From the NCBI GenBank assembly GCA_017477805.1, contig JAFUUM010000111.1:1-8457 (forward strand): DNA of 8,457 bases. Direction: 5' to 3'. Source of the stretch: Lachnospiraceae bacterium (lineage in GTDB: Bacteria > Bacillota > Clostridia > Lachnospirales > Lachnospiraceae). Shown one piece after another: positions 1-5,413 of this stretch (position 1 is the first letter of the stretch; each line of letters begins with the position of its first letter). Position numbers and translations under genes: made by a program. Under the pieces are notes generated by a model. That model saw nothing but the letters and a program-made list of their open reading frames with translations. It had not been told where the DNA came from and made no database searches.

Positions 1-1
1 G

Positions 2-586
2 TACAGAGAATGGAATGCCGAGGACGAGACCGCTCTTTACACCATTGAATTCGGCAACGGGGATAATCTGGAAGTTCCTGCCGAATGGGAAACCGGATTT
101 CCCCATGTACAGTACGCTGACTTAGATAACGACGGAAATTCCGAGATCCTGTTTACCCTGTCTTATGACACCAGCACCGATCCCTGGAGTTTCGGAGATC
201 TGTGGTTATTCGACAAAGATCCTGATACCGGGCTCTACAAGGAAGTGGATCTTCCTCTGGTAAAAGGAGAAAACGGAGCAAAGGGGCTTACCATTGAATA
301 TGATGCCCCGGAAGGAAATACCGTTTCCTATTCCATTCCCTCCTGTGCCTACTCCTCCGTCGCCTCCATTGACGAGGAGTATTTAAAGAACTGGTGGACA
401 ACCGAAGCCTTTACGGAAGACCGCTATATTTACTGGGCAACCCCGGTTGACGTTATCGATCCTAAGATCCACTGCCTGCTTGCTCCTTTTCACCGGGGCG
501 GCTTAAGCATCGGGTTTGACCTGTTGCGGGAAAACGGAGAATATGTGATCGCGAACATTTCGGAAGAAACACCGGATTTCCCCTGA
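2..586 (+). CDS. 3' part of a probable exported protein with an FG-GAP/VCBS-like calcium loop (5' end outside window)
   Basis: The frame is open from the first complete codon to a TGA at 584-586, giving 194 visible residues; the true start lies left of the window. A GTG at 245 could be read as a start, but the frame continues well upstream with ordinary coding sequence, so it is internal. Visible residues 40-51 read ADLDNDGNSEILF-like: the DxDxDG loop followed by E-I-L-F is the calcium-binding signature of FG-GAP/VCBS repeats, which are found in surface or secreted proteins and lipoproteins. The protein is acidic and rich in aromatic residues, which also fits an extracellular location. No membrane segment is visible in this part. 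The signal peptide or lipobox that would prove export would be upstream and cannot be seen. The gene converges on purF and shares the terminator at 601-629 with it. Substrate and partner are unknown. Confidence 0.75.
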   Translation, partial: YREWNAEDETALYTIEFGNGDNLEVPAEWETGFPHVQYADLDNDGNSEILFTLSYDTSTDPWSFGDLWLFDKDPDTGLYKEVDLPLVKGENGAKGLTIEYDAPEGNTVSYSIPSCAYSSVASIDEEYLKNWWTTEAFTEDRYIYWATPVDVIDPKIHCLLAPFHRGGLSIGFDLLRENGEYVIANISEETPDFP

Positions 587-600
587 TCTTTCATAGATTC

Positions 601-629
601 AAAAAACCGACCATGAAGGTCGGTTTTTT
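601..629. terminator. Bidirectional intrinsic terminator between the calcium-loop gene and purF
   Basis: A perfect 12-bp inverted repeat, arms 601-612 and 618-629, encloses a 5-base loop (ATGAA). The inner part of the stem is CCGACC/GGTCGG and the outer part is A6/T6, so either strand ends in a run of six T after a GC-rich stem. It lies 15 bases past the stop of the plus-strand gene and 20 bases past the stop of purF, so it can end both convergent transcripts. Confidence 0.92.
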
Positions 630-648
630 GTTAGCAATTATGATCCGA

Positions 649-2067
649 TTAGTCACAACCGGATTTGTTTTGAACGTCCGTGGGCGCCACGGGATATTTC
701 CCGTCAAAGCAGGCGCTACATAACGGAAGATCTCCCACCATGCTCCGGAAATCCTTCAGATCCAGAAACGCCAGGGAATCAGCTCCGATATTCTTACAGA
801 TCTCTTCATCGGAGAGTCTTGCCGCGATCAGCTGTTTGGCGCTGGGAACATCCGTCCCGTAATAACAGGGATACAGGAAATGCGGCGAACTGATGCGTAC
901 ATGTACCGCAGCCGCTCCGGCTTCCCGCAGCATTTCAATGATCTGGCTCATGGTGGTGCCGCGGACGATGGAGTCATCGATGAGAACAATCCGCTTTCCG
1001 GCCACCGCACTCTTTAAGACGCTGAGTTTCATATGCACCGCGGTCTTTCGTTCTTCATCCGTAGGCTTGATGAAGCTTCTACCGATATAACTGTTCTTGT
1101 GGAAAATGTGGGCAAACGGAATATGAGCCTCTGCCGCATAGCCTTCCGCTGCGGACAGTCCGGAATCCGGCACGCCAGCCACCAGATCCGCTTCCGGCAG
1201 TCCTGCTCTTGCCAGAGCACGCCCCGCCTGCATCCTGGCTTCGTGCACTTCGATCCCGTCAATCACCGAATCATTTCTTGCAAAATAAATGTACTCAAAG
1301 ATGCAATGAGCCGAAGGTTCTCCGCACAGGCTTTCATCGCATTTGATCCCGTCTTTGGTGACCGTGATCATTTCTCCGGGTTTTACATCCCGGATGAATT
1401 CTCCGCCAACAGCGCGAATGGCTGCACTTTCCGAAGAAAAGATGTAAGCCTCACCCTTTTTTCCAAGTGCCAGAGGCTTTAATCCCTGGGGATCCCGGAT
1501 GGCGACAAGTTTTCTCGGACTCATGATCAGGCAGGCATAGCCTCCCCGGATCACCTTCGCAACCTGTAAAACCGCTTCCTCAATGGACTCTGTCCGAACC
1601 CGGTGGCTGATGATCTCGTAAGCAAGAACCTCTGTATCCGACGTGGTGTAATGCGCCTGACCACGGTACATCTGCTCCTTCTTGATCTCTTCCGCATTCA
1701 CAAGGTTCCCGTTATGCACCAGGGAAAGACTTCCCTTAATATAATTCATGGAGATGGGCTGAGCATTTTCCGGACGGCTCCCACCGGTGGTGGAGTACCG
1801 TACATGGCCGATGCCCACATTGCCCTTTAAGGAATCGATATCGGCAGGCGAAAACACTTCACTGACAAGTCCCGGGCCTTTTTTGGTAATGATGTTTCCC
1901 AGGGGACCTGCGGTATCACAGGTGGAGATGCCGGCGGCTTCCTGTCCCCTGTGCTGAAGGGCTGTCAGGCCGTAATAAATGTCGGAAGAAACGTTTACAC
2001 CTTCCGGAGCATATACTCCGAATACACCGCACTCTTCGTGAAGCTTGTCATCCTCGTAGTTCTGCAT
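649..2067 (-). CDS. purF: Amidophosphoribosyltransferase (glutamine PRPP amidotransferase), Bacillus type
   Basis: This cytosolic enzyme makes 5-phosphoribosylamine from PRPP and glutamine, the committed first step of purine synthesis. The start is taken at 2067, not at the ATG six bases upstream (2073), because GGAGG (2074-2078) abuts the upstream ATG but sits 6 bases from this one. The product is then 472 residues, about the length of Bacillus subtilis PurF. A 12-residue propeptide ends in HEE just before C13, the N-terminal nucleophile exposed by self-cleavage in this class. The N-terminal glutaminase domain contains HRGQEAAG and the H-N-G-N motif. The C-terminal phosphoribosyltransferase domain carries the PRPP loop IVLIDDSIVRGTT at about 360-372. 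C255, C401 and the pair C450/C453 match the four ligands of the 4Fe-4S cluster of the Bacillus-type enzyme, so the protein is probably oxygen-sensitive. No other pur gene adjoins it; it is transcribed alone from the promoter at 2149-2177. Confidence 0.97.
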   Translation of the reverse strand: MQNYEDDKLHEECGVFGVYAPEGVNVSSDIYYGLTALQHRGQEAAGISTCDTAGPLGNIITKKGPGLVSEVFSPADIDSLKGNVGIGHVRYSTTGGSRPENAQPISMNYIKGSLSLVHNGNLVNAEEIKKEQMYRGQAHYTTSDTEVLAYEIISHRVRTESIEEAVLQVAKVIRGGYACLIMSPRKLVAIRDPQGLKPLALGKKGEAYIFSSESAAIRAVGGEFIRDVKPGEMITVTKDGIKCDESLCGEPSAHCIFEYIYFARNDSVIDGIEVHEARMQAGRALARAGLPEADLVAGVPDSGLSAAEGYAAEAHIPFAHIFHKNSYIGRSFIKPTDEERKTAVHMKLSVLKSAVAGKRIVLIDDSIVRGTTMSQIIEMLREAGAAAVHVRISSPHFLYPCYYGTDVPSAKQLIAARLSDEEICKNIGADSLAFLDLKDFRSMVGDLPLCSACFDGKYPVAPTDVQNKSGCD

Positions 2068-2073
2068 TCCCAT

Positions 2074-2078
2074 CCTCC
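2074..2078 (-). promoter_or_regulatory. purF ribosome binding site that decides the start
   Basis: On the minus strand GGAGG is followed directly by ATGGGAATG. The first ATG touches the Shine-Dalgarno sequence with no spacer, so it should not be used. The second (2065-2067) is 6 bases away, a normal distance. Confidence 0.8.
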
Positions 2079-2095
2079 AAATTCATTTGCTTGGC

Positions 2096-2135
2096 AAAAA
2101 ACGAGGCACTTCGAGCCCGAAAACTCGAAGCGCCT
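2096..2135 (-). terminator. Terminator hairpin in the purF leader, candidate attenuator; also able to end the HTH-Uma2 transcript
   Basis: Read on the minus strand, a 12-bp stem (arms 2124-2135 and 2104-2115, with one G-U pair) and an 8-base loop are followed after two bases by T6 (2096-2101). It lies between the purF promoter and the purF start, so a transcript from that promoter must cross it. A competing 6-bp stem, CGAAGC (2138-2143) with GCTTCG (2126-2131), uses part of the first terminator arm and could act as an antiterminator. The hairpin is visible in the sequence; its role as a switch is inference. It may also simply end transcription of the gene that stops at 2198. Confidence 0.7.
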
Positions 2136-2148
2136 TTGCTTCGGTAAA

Positions 2149-2177
2149 ATCTTACTTCCGATGGGAGTTCATGTCAA
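2149..2177 (-). promoter_or_regulatory. Sigma-A type promoter of purF
   Basis: The minus strand reads TTGACA (2172-2177), exactly 17 bases, then TAAGAT (2149-2154). The -35 box is a perfect consensus and the -10 box differs from it at two positions. Transcription should start near 2141-2143, giving a leader of about 75 bases before the purF start. The promoter lies in the 130-base gap after the HTH-Uma2 gene. Confidence 0.82.
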
Positions 2178-2197
2178 GATTACTTATTGTACCCGTA

Positions 2198-3049
2198 TTA
2201 TTCTTTGGCCTCAGCGTTCTCGATCAGTTCCGCCAGTTCCGACAAGTCAATCTTGCAATCACCGCCGTAGATGGCCAGCCCCTTTTTTCCTTTCAGTGCT
2301 TCAACCTGTGAGAAATACTCTCCCTGCGCAAAATTGTAGGAAATCAGGACTTTTTTCACGGGATCGATCATCCAGTATTCCCGTACACCCGCCTCATCAT
2401 ATTTTCCCGCTTTGATGAACAGATCCTTTGATCTTGTGGAAGGTGAAAGCACTTCCAGCACAAAATCCGGTGCCCCGAAGATCACCTTTTTCCGGATCTT
2501 ATCCGGATCACACACGATGAGAAGATCCGGCACCAGCATGGTATCATCATCTTCATCCAGCTGGACATCTACGGGGCCAAAGAAAACTTGGCATTTTCCC
2601 TTCTTCTTTCGGATATATTCTCCGATCGTACCAAGAACCGCTGCGATCAATTCCTGATGCAGGATCGTGGGCGAGGCCATATCATAGAATTTCCCGTCGA
2701 TCAGTTCTTTTCTTTCGCCCTCCGGTAGTGCATAATAATCCTCGATTGTTTTGCCTGCCCTTTTTGCGCGGTATTCCGCAGCAGGTTCCAGAAGGATCGG
2801 TTCCCCGTACACATTCGTGTAATGGCCGGCTCTGGCCTTTTCCTCGTACGTGTAGGTTCTTCCCAGATATTCATACTTCGGATCCGTCAGCATCTTTTCC
2901 AGCGCATCCAATGTCGCCTGCCTGGGGTTCTTGGATTTTCCGGATAATACCGCCACCACGGTTCCGATGGATATTCCGCAGCAATCCGCCACCTGAACAA
3001 AGGAATATCCCTTCTTCTCTTTGAGCGATCTTAATTCTTCTACTGTCAT
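2198..3049 (-). CDS. HTH (Cro/C1-type) plus Uma2-family nuclease-like protein
   Basis: The 283-residue protein starts at ATG 3049, 6 bases after AAGGAGG (3056-3062). Residues about 1-55 form a Cro/C1-type helix-turn-helix (SFVQVADCCGISIGTVVAVLSG). Residues about 60-100 are a charged linker. Residues about 103-268 match the Uma2 (DUF820) fold of the PD-(D/E)XK nuclease superfamily: an early ELIDGK strand, VPDLLIV with D175, then DFVLEVLSPST with E199, followed by K213, Y217 and the G-V-x-E-Y-W-x-I-D-P block. These are the expected catalytic positions, so the nuclease core appears complete. Uma2 proteins are common in cyanobacteria and also occur in Clostridia; their cellular job is not established. 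The HTH suggests DNA binding or self-regulation. It has its own promoter at 3100-3128 and is transcriptionally separate from the operon to its right. A link with purF beyond adjacency is not supported. Confidence 0.85.
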   Translation of the reverse strand: MTVEELRSLKEKKGYSFVQVADCCGISIGTVVAVLSGKSKNPRQATLDALEKMLTDPKYEYLGRTYTYEEKARAGHYTNVYGEPILLEPAAEYRAKRAGKTIEDYYALPEGERKELIDGKFYDMASPTILHQELIAAVLGTIGEYIRKKKGKCQVFFGPVDVQLDEDDDTMLVPDLLIVCDPDKIRKKVIFGAPDFVLEVLSPSTRSKDLFIKAGKYDEAGVREYWMIDPVKKVLISYNFAQGEYFSQVEALKGKKGLAIYGGDCKIDLSELAELIENAEAKE

Positions 3050-3068
3050 GACGGTCCTCCTTCTGTGA

Positions 3069-3090
3069 TATAACGTAATACTTTGTTATA
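3069..3090. repeat. Inverted repeat in the HTH-Uma2 leader, candidate operator
   Basis: Perfect 6-base arms TATAAC (3069-3074) and GTTATA (3085-3090) are separated by 10 bases. The repeat starts just downstream of the expected transcription start (about 3093) and ends 6 bases before the ribosome binding site, a natural position for a repressor. The protein's own HTH domain is the obvious candidate binder, but this is inference; AT-rich sequence gives such arms by chance fairly often. Confidence 0.4.
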
Positions 3091-3111
3091 GTTTATTATA
3101 TTTTATATCAT
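3083..3111 (+). promoter_or_regulatory. Possible divergent plus-strand promoter
   Basis: TTGTTA (3083-3088), 17 bases, TATCAT (3106-3111). Both boxes are imperfect but correctly spaced. It faces the 16-codon frame at 3145 and overlaps the HTH-Uma2 promoter on the other strand. The AT-rich setting makes chance matches likely. Confidence 0.3.
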
Positions 3112-3128
3112 CGATATCAGGCTGTCAA
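3100..3128 (-). promoter_or_regulatory. Sigma-A type promoter of the HTH-Uma2 gene
   Basis: The minus strand reads TTGACA (3123-3128), 17 bases, then TAAAAT (3100-3105): perfect -35, one mismatch in -10, optimal spacing, in very AT-rich DNA. The leader to the ATG at 3049 is about 45 bases. Confidence 0.85.
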
Positions 3129-3144
3129 TTTGGAGGGGTATGCA

Positions 3145-3195
3145 ATGAAAAAGGCGGTCCATGCAAAGCATGACCGCCTTTTAATTCTTGCTTGA
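3145..3195 (+). CDS. Possible 16-residue leader-like peptide overlapping a terminator
   Basis: A strong ribosome binding site, GGAGGGG (3132-3138), is followed 6 bases later by ATG and an open frame of 16 codons (MKKAVHAKHDRLLILA) ending in TGA. The frame runs straight through the terminator hairpin at 3148-3182, as in leader peptides of attenuators. No plus-strand gene follows, so there is nothing obvious for it to control. It may be the remains of a lost leader or chance. Only the signals are visible; translation is unproven. Confidence 0.25.
   Translation: MKKAVHAKHDRLLILA
3148..3182. terminator. Bidirectional terminator ending the long minus-strand operon
   Basis: The stem is AAAAGGCGGT-[C]-CATGC / GCATG-ACCGCCTTTT with a 3-base loop (AAA) and one bulged C at 3159. 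On the minus strand it ends in T5 and on the plus strand in T4. It sits after the last, broken gene of the minus-strand operon and just upstream of the HTH-Uma2 promoter, so it separates the two transcription units. Confidence 0.85.
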
Positions 3196-3206
3196 GCCTC
3201 GTTATC

Positions 3207-3373
3207 CTATTCACTCATGCGCGCCACATAACCTTTAGCCTCTTCAGTTGATAAGTGATAGTACTTCTCCAACTTCTGGATGATGATATCCGTCTTAATC
3301 CCCTCTTCCTTGCACTCTGTTTAAGTATAGTTTTGATATCCTCTTCCACTGCTATAGTATGTCATTCCTTCAT
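3207..3373 (-). pseudogene. Broken 55-codon gene at the end of the operon
   Basis: A good ribosome binding site, GGGGAG (3380-3385), stands 6 bases before ATG 3373, so a gene clearly began here. Codon 4 is TGA, where a TGG tryptophan codon would fit. The frame then reads HTIAVEEDIKTILKQ. Near 3316-3319 the sense moves to the next frame, which reads ECKEEGIKTDI and, after a further stretch, EKYYHLSTEEA and on to TAG at 3207-3209. Restoring one G (CAGAG to CAGGAG) would join the two parts into one helical, charged 55-residue protein. The length adds up exactly: 167 bases plus one gives 55 codons and a stop. The helical tail loosely resembles the C-terminal tails of clostridial Rpn-type transposase-like proteins, but that is too weak for a name. 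It begins 31 bases past the 395-residue gene, so it was probably the operon's last gene. Confidence 0.55.
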
Positions 3374-3404
3374 ATTTATCTCCCCGTATAATCGTCAATG
3401 TCAG

Positions 3405-4592
3405 TCAATGAATCCTCCAACTGTCGGCACCAACATTGAAAATATATTTCAAAGCGATTTTTCCGATTTCATTATCAAGAAAAAAGTTAGGCGGATATCT
3501 TCTATATGTCGGTGTACAGTTAGTATTCTCAATGGCATTCATATGACCGGCGTTATATTCTTCCATCGCCTGCTCGCAAGCCTCCTGAATTTTCTTCTTT
3601 ACTTCTGCGGAAACTTTTTCAGAAGGAACAGGAAGTACTACACGAGAGGTTTCCTCACTCTTGCTGCATAAGTATAAACAATATGACAGCTCCAACGTTT
3701 TTATCGCCTTAGAAAGATCCTTCTTCTCATATTTACCCTTGAACAGATACGGAATTTCCACAAGAACCTTGATCGTACCGACTTCCTTCCCGATATTTGT
3801 CCTTAGGTCGTGAAAAGAAAATTCAGCATTGAACCAACCAACTTCAAAATCATATACTGCACTAAAACTAACAGCTGAATACTCTATTTCATCTATCGAA
3901 AAATCCAGGCTATTGATAAGCTGCGTGCATTCTTCTTTAAAGATCTCAGTTTTCTCGGCGCGTATCTGCCTCTCCAGATGCGCCCTTTCAATCTGGGAAT
4001 CTGTCATTGACGGAAAGAAGGCGCTTGCACCATAATCATTTCCAGATTGCATGTGATTCGATGAGATCGTTTTCAAGACCGTTGACACAAACGAAATTAC
4101 ATCCTCATAGTATTGTCTCGCGTTCTTAATATGAATTTTTCCATCATCCAGATACGCATTTTCATAAAGCAGGTGTTCCGGCTCTTGATATATAATCTGA
4201 CCCTGATGTCCGCCATATCCCATTCTAAAAGGTGAAGATAGAAATGCACCGCCAAACCGCTCATAAACCATCCTCTGAACAGCATTACAAGCCTCAGAAC
4301 CTTTTGGATTATAATGCTTATTTGAAGAGTGAATATGCCAATAATCACATAAACATCCCTTCATAAGGGTTAAGGTGTCTTCTTTTTTATATGGATTTCT
4401 CTCATCCGGAAGATAATCTTGCCACCATCTCGGAATCCATCTATTTCTATACATTACATAATTTGATGTCTCATTCACCAATTCCATGTATCGCCTCTTT
4501 AATCTCTCAGGAAAATCGCTTTCGATGATATATTTGGCCGGTACCTCTTGATTGATCACATTTGTCCATTTTAAGTCTCCTGTTCTTCTCAT
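3405..4592 (-). CDS. Unrecognised 395-residue protein
   Basis: I do not recognise this protein. ATG 4592 overlaps the TGA of the preceding gene as ATGA, and there is no Shine-Dalgarno sequence before it, so translation is probably coupled to the 66-residue protein. The N-terminal part (about 1-135) is rich in aromatic and basic residues, with RNRWIPRWWQDYLP at about 49-62 and a glycine-rich GYGGHQGQ at about 125-132. The middle (about 205-235) is a highly charged helical stretch. The remainder alternates strands and helices and contains DFEVGWFNAEFSF. There is no signal peptide and no membrane segment, so it is probably cytosolic. Its DNA is clearly more AT-rich than purF: 4081-4140 has only 19 G or C in 60 bases. 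That suggests a different origin from the purF side. The reading frame is intact from end to end, in contrast to broken genes on both sides of it in the operon. Confidence 0.7.
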   Translation of the reverse strand: MRRTGDLKWTNVINQEVPAKYIIESDFPERLKRRYMELVNETSNYVMYRNRWIPRWWQDYLPDERNPYKKEDTLTLMKGCLCDYWHIHSSNKHYNPKGSEACNAVQRMVYERFGGAFLSSPFRMGYGGHQGQIIYQEPEHLLYENAYLDDGKIHIKNARQYYEDVISFVSTVLKTISSNHMQSGNDYGASAFFPSMTDSQIERAHLERQIRAEKTEIFKEECTQLINSLDFSIDEIEYSAVSFSAVYDFEVGWFNAEFSFHDLRTNIGKEVGTIKVLVEIPYLFKGKYEKKDLSKAIKTLELSYCLYLCSKSEETSRVVLPVPSEKVSAEVKKKIQEACEQAMEEYNAGHMNAIENTNCTPTYRRYPPNFFLDNEIGKIALKYIFNVGADSWRIH

Positions 4593-4789
4593 CGTACGTC
4601 ATACCTGTCATGTAATCTTACATAGTGGCCATCTTCAGAAATGCCTCCGCACTTTTTGTCCCGTTCGTACTTCTCTTTTTCCCCTGCGTACAGTTTTTCA
4701 TAGTATTCCTTTTCTTCTTCCGTTGTTATGTGGGAAGACAGTTTAACCGGTTTGGGTGCATTTTCCTTGTAATGCTTATTTCGACTCAT
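4589..4789 (-). CDS. Unrecognised 66-residue charged protein
   Basis: The frame is open from 4834, but ATG 4789 is the better start: it overlaps the TGA of the upstream phosphatase fragment as ATGA and has GGAG 10 bases before it (4800-4803). The 66-residue product is strongly hydrophilic. It has a basic, proline-containing N-terminus (MSRNKHYKENAPKPVK), a very acidic and tyrosine-rich helix at about 21-45 (TTEEEKEYYEKLYAGEKEK) and a C-terminus ending in RYDVR. No known domain is apparent. Its stop overlaps the start of the 395-residue gene by 4 bases, so the two are translationally coupled and may be partners. The function is unknown. Confidence 0.55.
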   Translation of the reverse strand: MSRNKHYKENAPKPVKLSSHITTEEEKEYYEKLYAGEKEKYERDKKCGGISEDGHYVRLHDRYDVR

Positions 4790-4962
4790 AGTATTCTTTC
4801 TCCGTTTCCAAACAAAGTGCTGCCAGGTGTCCATCCGGCATGCACCAGCAGATAATCCTTCCCGTCAACGCTCACTTCCTCAATCTTCTGCATGGTTTTG
4901 ATCGGATGCTTCAGAAACATATCATATTCCCCATGAATATCTGCTATCACGTACGTTGCCAT
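4786..4962 (-). pseudogene. Internally deleted PP1/PP2A-like metallophosphatase, 58 residues
   Basis: The first residues, MATYVIADIHGEYD, are the N-terminus of PP1/PP2A-type calcineurin-like phosphatases, with metal ligands D8 and H10. Soon afterwards comes HPIKTM, normally found just after the GDxxDRG motif, and then GKDYLLVHAG with H41, normally found late in the protein. The GDxxDRG and GNHE motifs between them, which supply most of the two-metal site, are absent. Family members are about 200-250 residues long, so at least two internal stretches have been lost while the frame stayed open. An active phosphatase is very unlikely. The start at ATG 4962 rather than GTG 4968 is set by AAGGAG (4968-4973), 5 bases upstream; the GTG overlaps that site. 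The stop overlaps the next start as ATGA, so the fragment may still serve to deliver ribosomes downstream. Confidence 0.7.
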
Positions 4963-5000
4963 GTCCACTCCTTATAATTCAGCTCTGGTTTTTATGAATA

Positions 5001-5402
5001 TCACTTATTCCGACTTTCTATTACTTCCACACCCAATCGTTCCAAGATCAAACCCATCTTACTCCCCCAATGAGTCCGCCTGTTAAATAAATTGTTGCGA
5101 CCTATCTGCTTCAAATCATATATTTTCCATTCGGGATGATCGGTAACAAATGCAAGGTAGTCGATGAGACAGCTCCGGATTTGTTCCTTGTTTCTTCCAT
5201 CTGTCAAGGCAATACCGCTGATCCTGCATGCTACCTCTCTCCTGTTTTTTCCGGTTCCATCTTTCGATAAGAAAGCATCATCCAAAACGATCCGGAGATT
5301 TTCCCAGACATCATGATACTCATTGATTCTTCGCAGTCTTTTTTCAAAACCGGGCGTAAGTATGTGTCCACATAGTTCACCGCAAAATCCCCATAGCATC
5401 AT
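5001..5402 (-). CDS. Unrecognised 133-residue protein
   Basis: I do not recognise this protein. Two adjacent ATG codons (5402 and 5399) are possible starts; GAGG lies 4 bases before the first and 7 before the second, so the second may be used, giving 132 residues. The sequence is a soluble, mostly helical basic protein with a short hydrophobic cysteine-containing N-terminus (MLWGFCGELCG), which is too short and too interrupted for a signal peptide. Residues about 25-45 (INEYHDVWENLRIVLDDAF) and 80-100 look helical. It begins 11 bases after the 250-residue gene and ends 38 bases before the phosphatase fragment, so it sits inside the same minus-strand operon. No catalytic motif is visible. Confidence 0.6.
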   Translation of the reverse strand: MMLWGFCGELCGHILTPGFEKRLRRINEYHDVWENLRIVLDDAFLSKDGTGKNRREVACRISGIALTDGRNKEQIRSCLIDYLAFVTDHPEWKIYDLKQIGRNNLFNRRTHWGSKMGLILERLGVEVIESRNK

Positions 5403-5413
5403 TTAGCCTCACC

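Noticed and set aside
2047..2086. Small overlapping minus-strand frame starting at ATG 2086 (begins MNLEDGNAEL) as a purF leader peptide
   Set aside because: It covers purF's own ribosome binding site and start, has no ribosome binding site, and lies downstream of the terminator, so it could not drive classical attenuation.
2074..2197. Guanine, PRPP or similar riboswitch upstream of purF
   Set aside because: Only about 38 bases of transcript precede the terminator hairpin, too few for any of these aptamers, and no conserved aptamer core is visible.
1951..2415. Long plus-strand open frame (154 codons) spanning the purF start and the purF leader
   Set aside because: It is antisense to well-identified genes and to the promoter/terminator region, has no ribosome binding site, and its translation is low-quality sequence rich in Arg, Pro and Ser.
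4097..4348. Minus-strand open frame of 83 codons
   Set aside because: It lies wholly within the 395-residue gene in another frame and has no start signal of its own.
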